A stretch of DNA of 22,834 nucleotides, from positions 1 to 22,834 of the forward strand of contig JBGPJM010000060.1 of NCBI GenBank assembly GCA_041485385.1, read 5' to 3'. The position numbers and the translations under genes were made by a program. How positions within the stretch are numbered: the first letter of the stretch is position 1; each line of letters begins with the position of its first letter. This document shows, one piece after another, positions 14,713 to 21,497 of the stretch. The DNA comes from JBGPJM01 sp041485385 (GTDB taxonomy: Bacteria > Planctomycetota > Phycisphaerae > Phycisphaerales > UBA1924). The notes below the pieces were generated by a model. That model had not been told where the DNA came from. It saw nothing but the letters and a program-made list of their open reading frames with translations, and did no database searches.

Positions 14713-15519
14713 ATGCACGAGCACGCGGCCATATCCCGGACACGCGAGCGAACCCTGACGGACCATGAACGTGATGGCGCGGCGTTCGACACCACGCGCT
14801 GGTCGCTCGTGGATCAGGTTCGCTGCGGCGACAAGGGCGCCAGGTGCGCTGCGATGGAGGCCCTGATCCGGAACTACTGGCCGGCGGTGTATGCCTACCT
14901 GCGGCGGCAGGCGATGAGACCGGAAGAGGCGGGCGAGACTACGCAGGCGTTCTTCGTCAACGTGGTCCTGACCCGCGAGCTATTCGAGTCGGCGGAACAG
15001 GGGCGGGGAAGGCTGCGGACGCTCATGTGCACCGCGCTGCAGCGGTACCTGGTGGACCAGCGGCGTCGCGAATCCGTGCGACAACGCGGCGCCGGGTGGG
15101 CGCTGGTTGAGAGCATGACCGGCGACGAGGAGGGGCGGCGGCGCGAGGAAGAGCTGCTGCGGGGGGGAGCGCCCGGCCCGGCGGAAGCGGCGTTCGAGAG
15201 GCGTTGGGCGCTGGCGCAGGTGGAGGAGGCACTGAGGAGGTGCCGCGAGCATTTCGAGGGGATGGGGAAGGAGCGTCACTGGCGGGCGTTCGAGGCCCGC
15301 GTGCTGCGCCCGGTCGCTTCGATGACGGCGCCGCCGCCGCTGGCGGAACTGGCGGGCGAGCTGAGATTCGGCACGGCGGCGGAAGTGGCGGCGGCGGTGC
15401 AGGTGGTGAAGAAGCGGCTGTTGATGCTGCTGCACGGGGTGGTGGCGGAGACGGTGGAGGCGGGCGAGGATGTGGAGACGGAGGTGAGGGGGATCGCCCG
15501 GGCGCTCGGCCAGGGGTAG
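14713..15519 (+). CDS. ECF-like RNA polymerase sigma factor
   Basis: The product is 268 residues from ATG 14713, with GGAG 4 bases upstream. FDTTRWSLVDQV (25-36) is the N-terminal signature of planctomycete ECF-like sigma factors. Region 2 is about 42-120 (EALIRNYWPAVYAYLRRQAMRPEEAGETTQAFF, then RGRLRTLMCTALQRYLVDQRRR, the DNA-contacting part). A charged linker follows. Region 4 is about 205-245 (PPLAELAGELRF...AAVQVVKKRLLMLLHGVV). It is longer than ordinary ECFs (about 180-200), as usual in this group. No anti-sigma gene is adjacent; instead the divergent neighbour is a Ser/Thr kinase, matching the kinase-linked ECF groups described for Planctomycetes. A longer frame upstream to 14350 lacks protein-like sequence. 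Confidence 0.9.
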   Translation: MHEHAAISRTRERTLTDHERDGAAFDTTRWSLVDQVRCGDKGARCAAMEALIRNYWPAVYAYLRRQAMRPEEAGETTQAFFVNVVLTRELFESAEQGRGRLRTLMCTALQRYLVDQRRRESVRQRGAGWALVESMTGDEEGRRREEELLRGGAPGPAEAAFERRWALAQVEEALRRCREHFEGMGKERHWRAFEARVLRPVASMTAPPPLAELAGELRFGTAAEVAAAVQVVKKRLLMLLHGVVAETVEAGEDVETEVRGIARALGQG

Positions 15520-15603
15520 GCGGGGCGCGCGGAGCCGTGTAACGCTGTGGGGACGCGGAGGGGCGGGGAGAAAGGGTCGATAGCGCTCCCGAAGGAGCGC
15601 GCG

Positions 15604-15828
15604 ATGGAATTCGACAATCCGTGGGCACTGGCGTCGAGTCTGCTGATCGGGTCGCTGGGGATGGGGCTGTTTATCTACGGGAAGAAGAACGAGAGCTTCA
15701 AGCCCATCGCGGCGGGCGTCGTCTTGATGGTCTTCCCGTATTTCGTGCACTCGGTCCTGCTGATGTGGGCGCTGACGGTGGTGTGCGTCGGGGGTCTCTG
15801 GGCGGCGGCGCGCGGCTCTCGGGCTTGA
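15604..15828 (+). CDS. Small membrane protein of 74 residues
   Basis: AAGGAG lies 7 bases before ATG 15604, an excellent ribosome binding site, which decides the start over an upstream in-frame codon at 15547. The protein (MEFDNPWALASSLLIGSLGM, then GLFIYGKKNESFKPIAAGVV and LMVFPYFVHSVLLMWALTVVCVGGLW) has two to three hydrophobic segments separated by a conserved-looking YGKKNESF loop. It resembles short conserved membrane proteins found widely in bacteria and sometimes labelled amino acid transport proteins without proof. It lies 84 bases after the sigma factor gene on the same strand and may be cotranscribed. Function unknown. Confidence 0.85.
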   Translation: MEFDNPWALASSLLIGSLGMGLFIYGKKNESFKPIAAGVVLMVFPYFVHSVLLMWALTVVCVGGLWAAARGSRA

Positions 15829-15905
15829 GGATGGCGGAACGCCCCGGTGGGGGGCTCGACGTCCGAGTGACGGTCGCAGCGAGCGGGCAGACGTGGCGGT
15901 CCCGG

Positions 15906-16649
15906 TCACCGGGCGCCGGGGCTCCGCGACACAAGGACGAACTCGTCGTCCTTCACCAGACCGACTCCCGGCGCGTACCACTTGTGTCCGACGTCCTTGT
16001 CCAGGGGCGTCGTCTCCTTCACGTGGAGACAGTGCTCGAAGGCGCCCGCGGGGGTTTCGACCCGGTCGTCCAGTCCGGCGATCTCGGCACGGTCCATGGC
16101 CACGCCGGGGGCGAGCTCCTGGTGGTACCGATCGCCGATGACGGGCTTGCCTGGCAATGCCAGCCCGAACCGCGCACCGGAGACGCCGGAGAGCCAGGAA
16201 CCCGGGTGCGAGGTGACCTTGCCGCCCTTGTAGATGTCCACGGCCTCGCCGAAGTAGTAGGCGTCGCCCGTGACGGGGTCGATGGCGAAGAAGTTGCGCG
16301 AGATCTCGCTGGGCTTGCCCGAGGTCTCCTCGCGCTCCTCGATGACTCGTGTGGTCACACCGTCCACAACACGGGTTTCATCCAGCACCCTGATCGTCAG
16401 CGTCGCGCCCTCATCGTCCCGGTACGACATCACGGCACCGGGATGAAGAGAGAAGAAACAGCCGGTGCCGGTAGGTCCGAGCTTGGTCTTGTCGACCGCG
16501 AACGTCTCGCGGAAGCCGTCGCGTCCCGCGCCCGTTTGGGCGCCGGATGCGACGGCCAGCGCGGCACCGTCCGGCTTCGAGCTCTGGCACGCGGCAAGGC
16601 AGGACAGGGCGGCGATGGGAAGGCGAGCGACGAGGCGGCGCATCTCCAT
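15906..16649 (-). CDS. Lipoprotein of unknown function
   Basis: The product is 247 residues from ATG 16649; AGGAG lies 7 bases upstream. The leader MEMRRLVARLPIAALSCLAA is followed by Cys 21 in a good lipobox (LAAC), so it should be lipidated. The body is beta-rich, with RDDEGATLTIRVLDETRVVDG, SEISRNFFAIDPVTGDAYYFGE, GKVTSHPGSWLSGVSG, GLALPGKPVIGDRYHQEL, GAFEHCLHVKET and KWYAPGVGLVKDDEFVLV. I recognise this as a conserved but uncharacterised bacterial family with FGE...D.Y..GKV.SH.GSW and YAPGVGLV motifs, often secreted. It diverges from the YncE-like propeller gene across 233 bases. No enzymatic motif is visible. Confidence 0.87.
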   Translation of the reverse strand: MEMRRLVARLPIAALSCLAACQSSKPDGAALAVASGAQTGAGRDGFRETFAVDKTKLGPTGTGCFFSLHPGAVMSYRDDEGATLTIRVLDETRVVDGVTTRVIEEREETSGKPSEISRNFFAIDPVTGDAYYFGEAVDIYKGGKVTSHPGSWLSGVSGARFGLALPGKPVIGDRYHQELAPGVAMDRAEIAGLDDRVETPAGAFEHCLHVKETTPLDKDVGHKWYAPGVGLVKDDEFVLVSRSPGAR

Positions 16650-16882
16650 AGGGTTCTCCTCAGCACAAGACGCCCTCCCCGCGGCAATCAACGGCCGCTC
16701 AGCGTTCGCGAGCACCGGCAGGAGTATTGGGGAGGCGCGGGCGGTCGAACATGACAACGACATGAACCGGCGAGACGGGAGCCCCGGCATGTGACCGGCT
16801 CGTTCCGCCGGTCTGATCGATTCAGGCGGCGGCGGCTACGATCTCTGTGGGGAATGTCGCCAGCATGATCCGGAGCCTCAGC

Positions 16883-17950
16883 ATGCACACGCTCAGCCTG
16901 CTCACCGTCCTTGGTATTGTTGCCGCGGGGCAGCCGGCCGCGACACCTCCCAAGCCGACCACGCCGCCCGCAGCCGCCAGTGCGGCCCAGCCCGCCGGCG
17001 GACCGTTCCGCGTGATCAAGAGCTTCGACGTGGGAGGAGACGGCGGATGGGACGACCTGAAGGTGGATCCCGAGGCGCGCCGGCTGTACGTCCCTCGTTC
17101 AACGCGCGTGATGGTGCTGGACGCGGACACCGGGGCCAAGGTCGGCGAGATTGCCGACACTCCGGGGGTGCACGCGGTGGCGCTGGCGCCGGAGCTGGGG
17201 AAGGGGTTCACCAGCAACGGCAAGGACGACAGCGTCACGGTCTTCGACACTAAGACGCTCAAGACGATCCAGACCGTCAAGGCGGGGAAGAACCCCGACG
17301 CGATCATCTACGAGCCGGCGACCAAGCGCGTGTTCGTGTTCAACGGGCGGAGCAACGACGCCACGGTGATCGGCGCGGAGGATCTCGCCGTTGCCGGCAC
17401 GGTCGCGCTCGGGGGGAAGCCGGAGTTCGCGGCCGTCGATGGCCACGGCACGGTCTTCGTGAATGTCGAGGACACCAGCGAGCTGCTCCGCATCGACGCC
17501 AAGACGCTCCAAGTCGAGCAGCGTATCCCGCTGGCCCCGGGCAAGGAGCCGACCGGCCTGGCGATCGACGGCGCGCACCATCTGCTATTCGCGGCGTGCA
17601 ACAACGAGATGATGGTCGTGGTGGACGCGGAATCCGGGAAGGTGCTGGCGACACCCGCGATCGGGAAGGGCGTGGACGGAGCGGCCTTCGACGCGGCAGG
17701 GGGCTTTGCGCTCAGCTCCAACGGCGAGGGGACCCTGACCGTGGTGGCGACGGGTGGGGACAAGCCGTTCACGGTGGTGCAGACGTTGAAGACGGCTCCC
17801 CGCGCCCGGACGATGACGCTCGATCCCAAGACCCGGCACGGATTCCTGCCGACCGCCGAGTTCGAGGCGGCCGCACCGGACAAGGACGGGAAACCGCAGC
17901 GTCCGGCGATGAAGCCGGGGACGTTCCGGATCATCGTCGTCGGCACGTGA
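16883..17950 (+). CDS. Secreted YncE-like (YVTN-family) beta-propeller protein
   Basis: The product is 355 residues from ATG 16883, chosen because GGAG lies 7 bases upstream; in-frame starts at 16865 (ATG) and 16847 (GTG) only lengthen the leader. A signal peptide (MHTLSLLTVLGIVAAGQPA) is followed by a Pro/Ala/Thr linker and then seven-bladed propeller repeats: GGWDDLKVDPEARRLYVPRSTRVMV, GVHAVALAPELGKGFTSNGKD, NPDAIIYEPATKRVFVFNG, KPEFAAVDGHGTVFVNVED, EPTGLAIDGAHHLLFAACN, GVDGAAFDAAGGFALSSNGEG and ARTMTLDPKTRHGFLPTAEF. Known relatives are periplasmic and bind ligands or serve as scaffolds; no catalytic residues are evident. It converges on the dockerin-tagged gene 18071-19051. Confidence 0.92.
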   Translation: MHTLSLLTVLGIVAAGQPAATPPKPTTPPAAASAAQPAGGPFRVIKSFDVGGDGGWDDLKVDPEARRLYVPRSTRVMVLDADTGAKVGEIADTPGVHAVALAPELGKGFTSNGKDDSVTVFDTKTLKTIQTVKAGKNPDAIIYEPATKRVFVFNGRSNDATVIGAEDLAVAGTVALGGKPEFAAVDGHGTVFVNVEDTSELLRIDAKTLQVEQRIPLAPGKEPTGLAIDGAHHLLFAACNNEMMVVVDAESGKVLATPAIGKGVDGAAFDAAGGFALSSNGEGTLTVVATGGDKPFTVVQTLKTAPRARTMTLDPKTRHGFLPTAEFEAAAPDKDGKPQRPAMKPGTFRIIVVGT

Positions 17951-18003
17951 GGCGTCGCCGGAATCACGCGGGCGACGGGGCGCGCAACACCAACGGCTCT
18001 CCG

Positions 18004-18027
18004 GCACGGCCCGGCGAGCCGGGGTGC
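18004..18027. terminator. Candidate bidirectional terminator hairpin
   Basis: GCAC (18004-18007) and CCCGGC (18010-18015) pair with GCCGGG (18018-18023) and GTGC (18024-18027), with a two-base bulge. It lies in the 120-base gap between the convergent genes ending at 17950 (plus) and 18071 (minus). No T tract. Confidence 0.35.
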
Positions 18028-18070
18028 GTGCGGCGTGCGCGGGATCGCTCCGCGCGGGCGGGAGTGGGAT

Positions 18071-19051
18071 CTATGGGCAGCCGATGAAGAAGTCGTTCAG
18101 GAAGTCGAAGAAGTCCTGCGAGTTGGTCACGCCGTTGCCGTTGTAATCGGCGGTGCCGAGGAAGAAGTCGTTGAGGAAGTCGAAAAAGTCCTGGCTGTTG
18201 AGCGCACCGTTGTGGTTCCAGTCGGCGCGGCACGGGGGCGGGGCGATGCCGTCGGCATCCGGGGCACCGAAGGCCGCGGCCTCTGCGGCGGTGATGGCGC
18301 GATCGACGAAGTAGACGCTGTTGTAGTAGGCCTCGGTGGTGTACAGCCCCTCGGGCTCGGAGAAGAGCGTAAAGGTGTCGAAGGGGTCGGGGTCGGTGTT
18401 GGTGTAGAGCGCGAAGCGGCCGTCGATCTCACCGTCGGCGGGGGCGTTCAGCACCTCGACGCCGTTGACATAGATCCAGTGGCGCGGCGCGGCGGCCGCG
18501 GCGAGGTCGTAGACGATGGCGACGCGGTTCCATGCGTCGCGGGTGAAGGCGCTCGGGCCGGAATAGCCGAGCTGGCCGATGCCGATGGAGTTGTCGGAAA
18601 AGGCGATGTAGCAGTCCCCGTCGTTGAGGTTGGCCTCGTTGGTGTTCTGGAACGGGAGCCAGCCGGTGACGTCGGCGGCCGCCGAGGTGACGAAGATGTC
18701 GAAAATAAGTGTGTAGGTGTTGCCGTAGACGCCGCCATGGCTGGGCGTGCGGTGGTCGACGAGAAGGGCCTGGTCGCCGAAGTAGGGCGGGATCTTCATG
18801 ACGCCGGCGACCACGCCGTTGATGTCGGGGATGCCGAAGGAGGTGGTGGTGCCGAACTGGGTGTCGGTCTGGGTGGACCCGGGGCAGCAACCGCCGGGGC
18901 GATCCCAGAAGGTCATGATGCCGGGTCCGTAAGACGAGGCCAGGGGCGTGGCGGGGTTGTTGAAATCCCATTGCGTGCCTTGGCCCAGCGCCGGCACGGC
19001 GAGGGCGAAGGCGGCGAGGGCCGCCGAGATGGAAAGAACGCGAGCACTCAT
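18071..19051 (-). CDS. Secreted LamG-like protein with doubled dockerin-like tag
   Basis: The product is 326 residues; GAGGAGGT 6 bases before ATG 19051 is a near-perfect ribosome binding site. The signal peptide is about 1-23 (ending VPALGQG). Residues about 60-265 look like a concanavalin-A/LamG jelly roll (TLIFDIFV, WNRVAIVYDLA, HWIYVNGVEV, FALYTNTD, NSVYFVDRAITAAEAAAFGAPDADG), which usually binds glycans. The last 55 residues are two near-identical EF-hand-like repeats, DWNHNGALNSQDFFDFLNDFF and DYNGNGVTNSQDFFDFLNDF, framed by Cys (PPPCRAD and IGCP). It lies 145 bases downstream of the pseudopilin-like gene on the same strand and may be cotranscribed under the divergent LacI-type regulator. 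Probable exported carbohydrate-binding protein. Confidence 0.9.
   Translation of the reverse strand: MSARVLSISAALAAFALAVPALGQGTQWDFNNPATPLASSYGPGIMTFWDRPGGCCPGSTQTDTQFGTTTSFGIPDINGVVAGVMKIPPYFGDQALLVDHRTPSHGGVYGNTYTLIFDIFVTSAAADVTGWLPFQNTNEANLNDGDCYIAFSDNSIGIGQLGYSGPSAFTRDAWNRVAIVYDLAAAAAPRHWIYVNGVEVLNAPADGEIDGRFALYTNTDPDPFDTFTLFSEPEGLYTTEAYYNSVYFVDRAITAAEAAAFGAPDADGIAPPPCRADWNHNGALNSQDFFDFLNDFFLGTADYNGNGVTNSQDFFDFLNDFFIGCP
18086..18235 (-). repeat. 75-bp tandem repeat encoding the two dockerin-like loops
   Basis: Two adjacent copies (18086-18160 and 18161-18235), 25 codons each, encode the two calcium-loop/helix units of the 18071-19051 protein. The similarity is clear at DNA level in the NSQDFFDFLNDFF part. 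Bases 18101-18124 are identical over 24 nt to 6498-6521 in the FG-GAP gene tail. Confidence 0.75.
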
Positions 19052-19196
19052 CGGAATACCTCCTCGGTTGGGGACGGTGGATTGGGGACGTGCGCTATCG
19101 CGAAGGAGTGAACGCTCGCCCGGTGCGATCGCGGGCGGCGTGAGACAGAACCGGATGTGGGAGGAGAACTGCCTGGGTTCTCGGGAAACTTCGCGT

Positions 19197-20093
19197 TCAG
19201 GGTCCGCGGTCGTAGTAGTACTGGTCGAAGTTGACGCCGTTGATACGGACGTGGCGGAGGTGCACCGCTGTGTCGTACACCCACTCGTTGCCGATGTAGT
19301 TGTGCGAAGCCAGGATCGTCTCGATGTAGGGCGGCCCCGCCTTGACCCAGGACGCGTGCCCGTCGCAGAAACCGAAGTTCGTGCCGGTTTTGCCGTGGTT
19401 GGCCTCGTCGTCGGGGTAGTTCTCGAGGCCGCTGTCGTCCTGATCCAGTGTGAGGAGGGTCGCGGCAGGGAAATCGAGGTTCTTCAAGGTCTTGAGGACG
19501 TCGTGCCAAGGGGATTGCACGTTGTAGTCGTAACCGGGGTCGCCCTCGCGGAGCCCGCGTTGGGCGTTGGGGTGGCCCCGCCACATGCCATAGATGCGCG
19601 CCCCATCGGGGTAGATCTTGGGGCCGTCCATCCAGGCCCAGATCTCGTAGCCGGTGCCGTATTGGCTGTTCGCGTCGTTGGGGTCGTCGGTGGCGTTGAC
19701 GGTGAGGTCGCGGAGCATCGGTCGCCCGTAGTCGCGCTGCGCGTCGACGTCCGGCAGCCACATGTCCGGGCGCACGGTGTAGCGGGTGCTCGGGCAGATT
19801 GGCGCCTGCGAGGCGTCGTAGTAGTCGGGGAAGAGATAGCCGATGCTGTCGTCGGTCGTGTCGTGCGTCGGTATGAACGCCTGGACCTTGGTGTCCTGGG
19901 CCAGCGTGTACCCCGACTTGACGATCTGGGCCTGGTTCGAGGCGCACTTGACACGCCGCGCGGCCTCGCGCGCCTGCGAGAGCGCAGGCAGGAGCAGCCC
20001 GACCAGCAGGGCAATCACGGCGATCACCACGAGCAGTTCGATGAGCGTGAATGCGGCGACTTGGCGGATTCGGGAGCGGCGTGTGTGTCGCAT
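19197..20093 (-). CDS. Prepilin-type N-terminal cleavage/methylation (pseudopilin-like) protein
   Basis: The product is 298 residues from ATG 20093; GAGGAG lies 8 bases upstream. The basic leader MRHTRRSRIRQVAA precedes FTLIELLVVIAVIALLVGLL, the type IV prepilin motif with Glu at +5, but the residue before the cleavage site is Ala instead of Gly. ALSQAREAARRVKCASNQAQI then follows as in the planctomycete pseudopilin family, with a soluble head and a C-terminal H...DG motif (HGKTGTNFGFCDGH). It is the first gene of a minus-strand pair with the LamG-dockerin gene and is divergent from the LacI-type regulator. Likely exported and assembled or anchored through its hydrophobic helix; the cargo or partner is unknown. 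Confidence 0.9.
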   Translation of the reverse strand: MRHTRRSRIRQVAAFTLIELLVVIAVIALLVGLLLPALSQAREAARRVKCASNQAQIVKSGYTLAQDTKVQAFIPTHDTTDDSIGYLFPDYYDASQAPICPSTRYTVRPDMWLPDVDAQRDYGRPMLRDLTVNATDDPNDANSQYGTGYEIWAWMDGPKIYPDGARIYGMWRGHPNAQRGLREGDPGYDYNVQSPWHDVLKTLKNLDFPAATLLTLDQDDSGLENYPDDEANHGKTGTNFGFCDGHASWVKAGPPYIETILASHNYIGNEWVYDTAVHLRHVRINGVNFDQYYYDRGP

Positions 20094-20189
20094 GCCGGGT
20101 CTCCTCGTGCCTGTGAGCCGGAGGCTTTCAGCCCCGTTGAACCAGTGAGCATACCGCCGAATACGCTGCTACAGCGCGAAGATTTCGAC

Positions 20190-20232
20190 TGGGATCTCGC
20201 GGGCATTCCTTGGGATATACCTGGGATATACG
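20190..20232. promoter_or_regulatory. Phased TGGGAT repeats in the LacI/pseudopilin divergent region
   Basis: TGGGAT occurs at 20190, 20211 and 20222, spaced 21 and 11 bases, close to two and one helical turns. The last two are an 11-bp direct repeat (TGGGATATACC, TGGGATATACG). A fourth copy, TGGGATATG (20356-20364), runs into the LacI start codon. Same-face spacing fits a DNA-binding protein site; the divergent LacI regulator is the natural candidate. Confidence 0.4.
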
Positions 20233-20304
20233 TCCGGAGCGGGTCGATCGTGCAGAGCCTGATTGGCAGCATAGCAAGGCTTTTGCATCGCACAAGAGGA
20301 AAAT

Positions 20305-20350
20305 CACGGTTCTCAAGAGAATCCCGATGACACCGTGCCTTTTACCGGTA
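20305..20350. promoter_or_regulatory. Palindromes before the LacI-family gene, candidate operator
   Basis: Three symmetric elements are seen: CACGGT (20305-20310) with ACCGTG (20332-20337); TTCTC-AA-GAGAA (20310-20321); and the perfect palindrome TACCGGTA (20343-20350), 11 bases before the ATG at 20362. A centre of CG within a palindrome is typical of LacI-family operators. Autoregulation is inferred. Confidence 0.4.
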
Positions 20351-20361
20351 TTCTCTGGGAT

Positions 20362-21441
20362 ATGTCGATCTACGAAGTCGCCAGGGTGGCCGGGGTGTCC
20401 AAGTCGACGGTCTCGCGGGTGATCAACCGGGGGGCGGGCGTCGCCAGCACCACGCAAACCGCCGTCGAGGACGCGATGCGCCGGTTGGGGTACTGGCCCA
20501 GTGACCGGCGGCCGGGGCCTAAGCCGCGACGGGTGGCCCAGATGGTCCGGCGGGGCGTTGAGCCGCCGCGCGAGCTCCGGAGCGGGTGCATCGCGCTGGT
20601 GAACGCGGGTCGGAGCGCGGAGCTTCTCGGGCACCCCTATTACGCGCGCCTGCAGCGGGTGCTGCGGACGATGCTCGCGGGGAAGGGGCTGAACCTGGTG
20701 CTGGATGACATGTCGCCGGAGCGGGCGCCGCTGTGCGTGAGCGAGGGGCGGGTCGACGGTGTGATCCTGACCGGGCAGTCGCCCGATGAGCGGTTCCTAG
20801 GCAGGCTGGGGGGCGTGCCGACGGTGTGGATGGGCGGGGGACCGGGCGGACGCCTGCTCGTCGATCACGTGCTGGCGGACAACTTCGCGATCGGGACGAT
20901 GGCCGCGGAGTACCTCCTGGCGGCGGGGTGCCGGCGGCTGGCGTTCATGAACCCGGACCCGGCGGCGAACTCGTCGGCGTCGCGGGAATGGGCGTTCTGT
21001 GCGCGAGTCGGCTCGGCGCCGGTCGAGAGGTTTGTCTACCACGCCGAGCAGCCGCAGGCCGAGGACTGGATCTCGCAGGCGCTTAAGCGCCGGCTCGGGG
21101 AGCTGATCGATCGCATGCTGGCGAGCCCGGCGCTACCGGACGGGCTGTTCCTGCCGTACGACCAGCATGCGCCGATCGTGCAGCTCCTGCTGGCGCAGCG
21201 GGGCGTGCGCAGCGGACCGCCGGGGAAGGAGAGCGGGATCGTGCTGATCTCGGTGGGGAACGAGGAACCGTTCCTGGGGAGCATGGCGCGCCGGAGCGCG
21301 ACGATCGACCCGAATCCGCAGGAAATGGCGGCCTGGGCGATGGACCAGCTGCTGGCGCGGATCGACCAGCCGTCGAAGGATCCGGTGCGGGTGATGGTCC
21401 AGCCGTACCTGGTCGCGCCGACCGCGGCGGAGCAGCGGTGA
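20362..21441 (+). CDS. LacI-family transcriptional regulator
   Basis: The product is 359 residues from ATG 20362. The N-terminal LacI helix-turn-helix is complete: MSIYEVARVAGVSKSTVSRV, then INRGAGVASTTQTAVEDAMRRLGYWPSD (residues 1-49). The segment after it is Pro/Arg-rich (RRPGPKPRRVAQM) rather than the usual hinge helix, as in other planctomycete members. Residues about 73-350 form the type-1 periplasmic-binding-protein-like effector domain (SGCIALVNAG, GRVDGVILTGQSP, GVPTVWMGGG, LLVDHVLADNFAIGTMAAEYLLAAGCRRLAFM, PDGLFLPYDQHAPIVQLLLAQRG, IVLISVGNEE, RSATIDPNPQEMAAWAMDQL). Its ligand is probably a sugar. It diverges from the pseudopilin/LamG-dockerin pair, its likely target. In-frame GTG at 20335 is a less likely start. 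Confidence 0.92.
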   Translation: MSIYEVARVAGVSKSTVSRVINRGAGVASTTQTAVEDAMRRLGYWPSDRRPGPKPRRVAQMVRRGVEPPRELRSGCIALVNAGRSAELLGHPYYARLQRVLRTMLAGKGLNLVLDDMSPERAPLCVSEGRVDGVILTGQSPDERFLGRLGGVPTVWMGGGPGGRLLVDHVLADNFAIGTMAAEYLLAAGCRRLAFMNPDPAANSSASREWAFCARVGSAPVERFVYHAEQPQAEDWISQALKRRLGELIDRMLASPALPDGLFLPYDQHAPIVQLLLAQRGVRSGPPGKESGIVLISVGNEEPFLGSMARRSATIDPNPQEMAAWAMDQLLARIDQPSKDPVRVMVQPYLVAPTAAEQR

Positions 21442-21497
21442 GGGTCAGGAGCGGACGGGGGCTCAAGCGATTGCAGCGGCCGACCGACGCTCGATCG

